A stretch of DNA of 64,000 bases. It comes from Trichuris trichiura (taxonomy: Eukaryota; Nematoda; Enoplea; Trichinellida; Trichuridae). Shown one piece after another: positions 61,801 to 64,000 of this stretch (positions are counted from its first letter, which is position 1; every line of letters begins with the position of its first letter). The stretch lies in assembly GCA_037903355.1 (NCBI GenBank), contig JBAJFE010000026.1, positions 1,736,001-1,800,000 on the forward strand, given 5' to 3'. The notes beneath the pieces were generated by a model, which searched no databases, was not told where the DNA came from, and saw nothing but the letters and a program-made list of their open reading frames with translations. The position numbers were made by a program, and so were the translations under genes.

Positions 61801-64000
61801 TCAGGCGCTCTGTTCGTTTAATTTTCAGTAAAGCCTATAAATACCCTTTATGAGGCATTTATCCTTAATCAAAATTGTTTTAGACGCGTTTTTGCCTTTT
61901 ATTATTGTTGTTGCGGGGAAAAGATTGCCTTTGCGCGCAATATGCGGAAAGCTATTTCGAGAGTGAAAGATTATCAAGCGTTAATTGAGCCTTCCATTTC
62001 CAAACTCAATGCCAACCTCAATAGACAAATTGTTAGTCTTAAGCGCTTATCTTAGTATTGATTTCTAAGGTTTGACTTTTCTTGTCGTTGTCGCTTCGAG
62101 CGGACAGTCGTAATCAGTGATACCGTATGTGGGCTTTTCATTTTGTTTACTATATGTCCCAACGTGGTACTACTATGCAACTGCTTTTTCAGATGATCCA
62201 GATTTCGAGCATTTCTGTGATATGTGTGGACGGGTTGCGGCTCAACGTTTATTTCAACAGTATCTGATTGAATTGCGTTCTTGCCACATGCAGCAACGTC
62301 GTCAGCTGGAGTTGGCCAAACTGCCAGACGCTTTGATGAAGCTCATCCCTGATTCTTCCGTCTGTTGCGGCAAGTAATGGGTTTTTGGAGCTTTCGCGCG
62401 CACATAAATTTTTCGAATGATCCATTTCGTCTTTCGTTAGGAGTTGGGAAGATATTGTCGACCTTATGCAAATGTCTCCGATGTTTCGCGAGATTTTTTA
62501 CACGCCACAACAGTCCGATTCCGGCGATGCGGACAATGAATCAGTCGGCGACCGTTTGTCGTTGGACATTTTGCGTACGCCCGAAGCGGAAGTTTGCTTT
62601 CACAAACACTTTGCATATTTGGAAGCGAAGTGCGCTCGACAGCGGTTGGACAGCTGCGCTTTTTGTTTTATGTTTTATTGTTTTTTTTATTTTCTTGTTA
62701 AGATTGCTGAGCGACTTCTCGCAGTTGTTGGCTAACTGTAGCCAGGTGACACCCGGAAAGCCGTTGTCCGATGTTCGACTTTTCCTTATGGGTAAAGAGC
62801 CTTTTGAATCGCTAGCCGAAGTTGATTTACAAGCCGTCTATGACCAATATCAGGTTGGAATGATTGGAAAAGAATTACTATGCTCAGACGAGCTTCACGG
62901 GTCGTTAAATTTTTTTCAGAGAGTTTTAATCAAGAGAGCGCGTCGCAACTTCATTGAGTTGATGCTGGAAAAAGTTTACATTTTCGTATGTATCATGCAA
63001 CAGTCACGGTTGCGCCATCGTCCGGACGAAGATTCATTCAATAATGCCAGCAGTCCACAGTTGGATGACTACGACTACCAATACATGCACGATTGTTTGC
63101 AAGAGGATTCGCGTTATCGGTTGATGAATCGGTTGCATCAATGGCGCGACAACGCCGTTCGCAAGTTCTTCGCTTTTTTGCATAGACCTTCGAAAAGCAG
63201 TTGCCCATTCAAACCGCGTTGCATCGATTCACTTATCAGTCATCGTATGAGCGCCAAGTCACCAGGGTATGCGCAATGATAATTGTTGTTCTTAATTGCA
63301 TTCTCTTTTTTTAAAACTATACAGTACTCATTCGTCCGACTTTGTCAATCCTTACTACAATATCTTTTATCCAATCACCGATAATCAAGTTCGAATATTG
63401 ATCGTGGGCGCCGAAATGCTGGTTCATCAAGTTTGCGGCGAACTGGAGGTCCATTTCCTTATCGCTCTCTTCGGTGTGAATTTTTGATTCCTTTTCAGGG
63501 CGCATTGGATGGAGGAATTTTCGATTACGGCGGCACATGCATTAGTGTTAATTTTCGTTGTATTCCCGATCGAGAATTTCCTCGGTTTTTCTCCTATGTA
63601 AATGAGTATGAAGCAAACGGTTGGTATTTTTTTCGTTTTGCCGCAACCCTGGTCACGTTCTTTCTGTGCTTTAGGCGTCATAGTTGCTTATTCTTCAAGG
63701 CAGTCGTTTTCCTGCGGTCGCGACTTTATTTTTCATACCCTTATGGACGTTGACGTTCTGACTTCGACCGGAGAAGGGCCTATGAATGGAATTCCCGCTG
63801 GTGCATTGCGCAGGCTTCCTTTGGTTATGTTGTACGCCTGCGACGTGGCTCATATAAATGATGTACCATATCTGCAGCAGCAGGGATGCAACTTTGCTGA
63901 CGCCTTGCAAGTTCGTTTTGTTGGTCTGCGGCAAGATGACGACTTTGAATATCTTGTACAACAACATGGACAGCAGGGCAGCGTTATGCTGACTGCTGAG
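58821..64000 (+). CDS. ARHGAP35: p190RhoGAP-like protein (ARHGAP35/ARHGAP5 type), 3' end outside window
   Basis: Exon 1 (58821-59889) starts MSSTSEENLLQQSRRGVSGS. After a Ser-rich leader it encodes the N-terminal GTPase domain: GLSGTEREKGLVGVGKSCLC, DFGGPVVNNDHWLYWGE, VEQTEFVDDESFQPL, DGFVCVYDVS, TTTKQD and VETSA, all close to human p190. A GTACGT donor opens a 2.3 kb intron. From 62192 come FF-repeat exons (RVAAQRLFQQYLIELRSCHM; VTPGKPLSDVRLFLMGKEPF; RLMNRLHQWRDNAVRKFFAF) and CPFKPRCIDSLISHR. Then follows the start of the middle pseudo-GTPase region (NQVRILIVGAEMLVHQVCGE; SVMLTAE at the edge). The RhoGAP domain lies beyond the window. The protein turns off Rho at adhesion sites and in cytokinesis. 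P-loop and TKxD motifs suggest nucleotide binding is kept. ARHGAP35 versus ARHGAP5 cannot be told apart; a single ancestral gene is likely. Confidence 0.93.
59890..62191. other. 2.3 kb intron of the p190RhoGAP-like gene
   Basis: Bounded by GTACGT and TTTTTCAG and in phase. AT-rich, no nested gene recognised. One copy of AATCCCGAAAG occurs at 60670, followed by its partial reverse complement (CTTTCGGG-like), giving a tiny palindrome. Confidence 0.7.

Overview
The window is nuclear DNA of a small-genome animal, most likely a nematode. The genes are eukaryotic and split by very short introns: 46-60 bases is common, with GT...AG ends and T-rich, CAG-ended acceptors. They encode animal-specific families (p190-type RhoGAP, SNX9-type sorting nexin, FANCD2, group VI phospholipase A2, ZFAND4, MBLAC1/SWIP-10). 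One encodes a PAN-plus-ZP apical matrix protein, an architecture typical of moulting animals. Nothing looks bacterial, viral or transposase-like. The species call is inference; a clade I (Dorylaimia) worm is only a guess.

Layout, left to right. (1) 3-2679: a REXO5-like 3'-5' exonuclease (5' end cut by the window) followed 124 bases later by GAR1, same strand; both act in nucleolar RNA processing and may be co-transcribed. (2) About 5.5-6.4 kb: weak evidence for an unrecognised minus-strand gene. (3) 6453-9321: PAN/ZP membrane protein with signal peptide and C-terminal membrane helix. (4) 11.3-17.4 kb: FANCD2, tail to tail with (5) SRP54 on the minus strand (17557-19583). (6) 20639-20782: a 47-residue mitochondrial microprotein of the STMP1 family. 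(7) 22181-26120 and 27956-31932: two tandem, diverged PLA2G6-like phospholipases with ankyrin repeats, both with intact catalytic residues; candidate small genes lie between and after them. (8) 34.9-46.2 kb: an SNX9/18/33-like gene (SH3, PX, BAR) with a 6.6 kb intron. (9) 49.9-51.4 kb: MBLAC1/SWIP-10-like metallo-beta-lactamase fold protein. (10) 52552-54770: ZFAND4-like protein (ubiquitin-like domain plus AN1 zinc finger). (11) 58821 to the right edge: a p190RhoGAP-like gene, entering with its GTPase domain and FF repeats and cut before the RhoGAP domain.

The loci are mostly unrelated housekeeping and signalling genes. The exceptions are the REXO5-GAR1 pair and the PLA2G6 tandem duplication. 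Long stretches between genes (2.7-5.4, 9.3-11.3, 35-41.7, 46.2-49.5, 59.9-62.2 kb) show no recognisable coding sequence; two strong inverted repeats lie in intergenic DNA. Exon limits were set by eye from reading frame, splice consensus and remembered family sequences, so individual boundaries may be off by a few bases.
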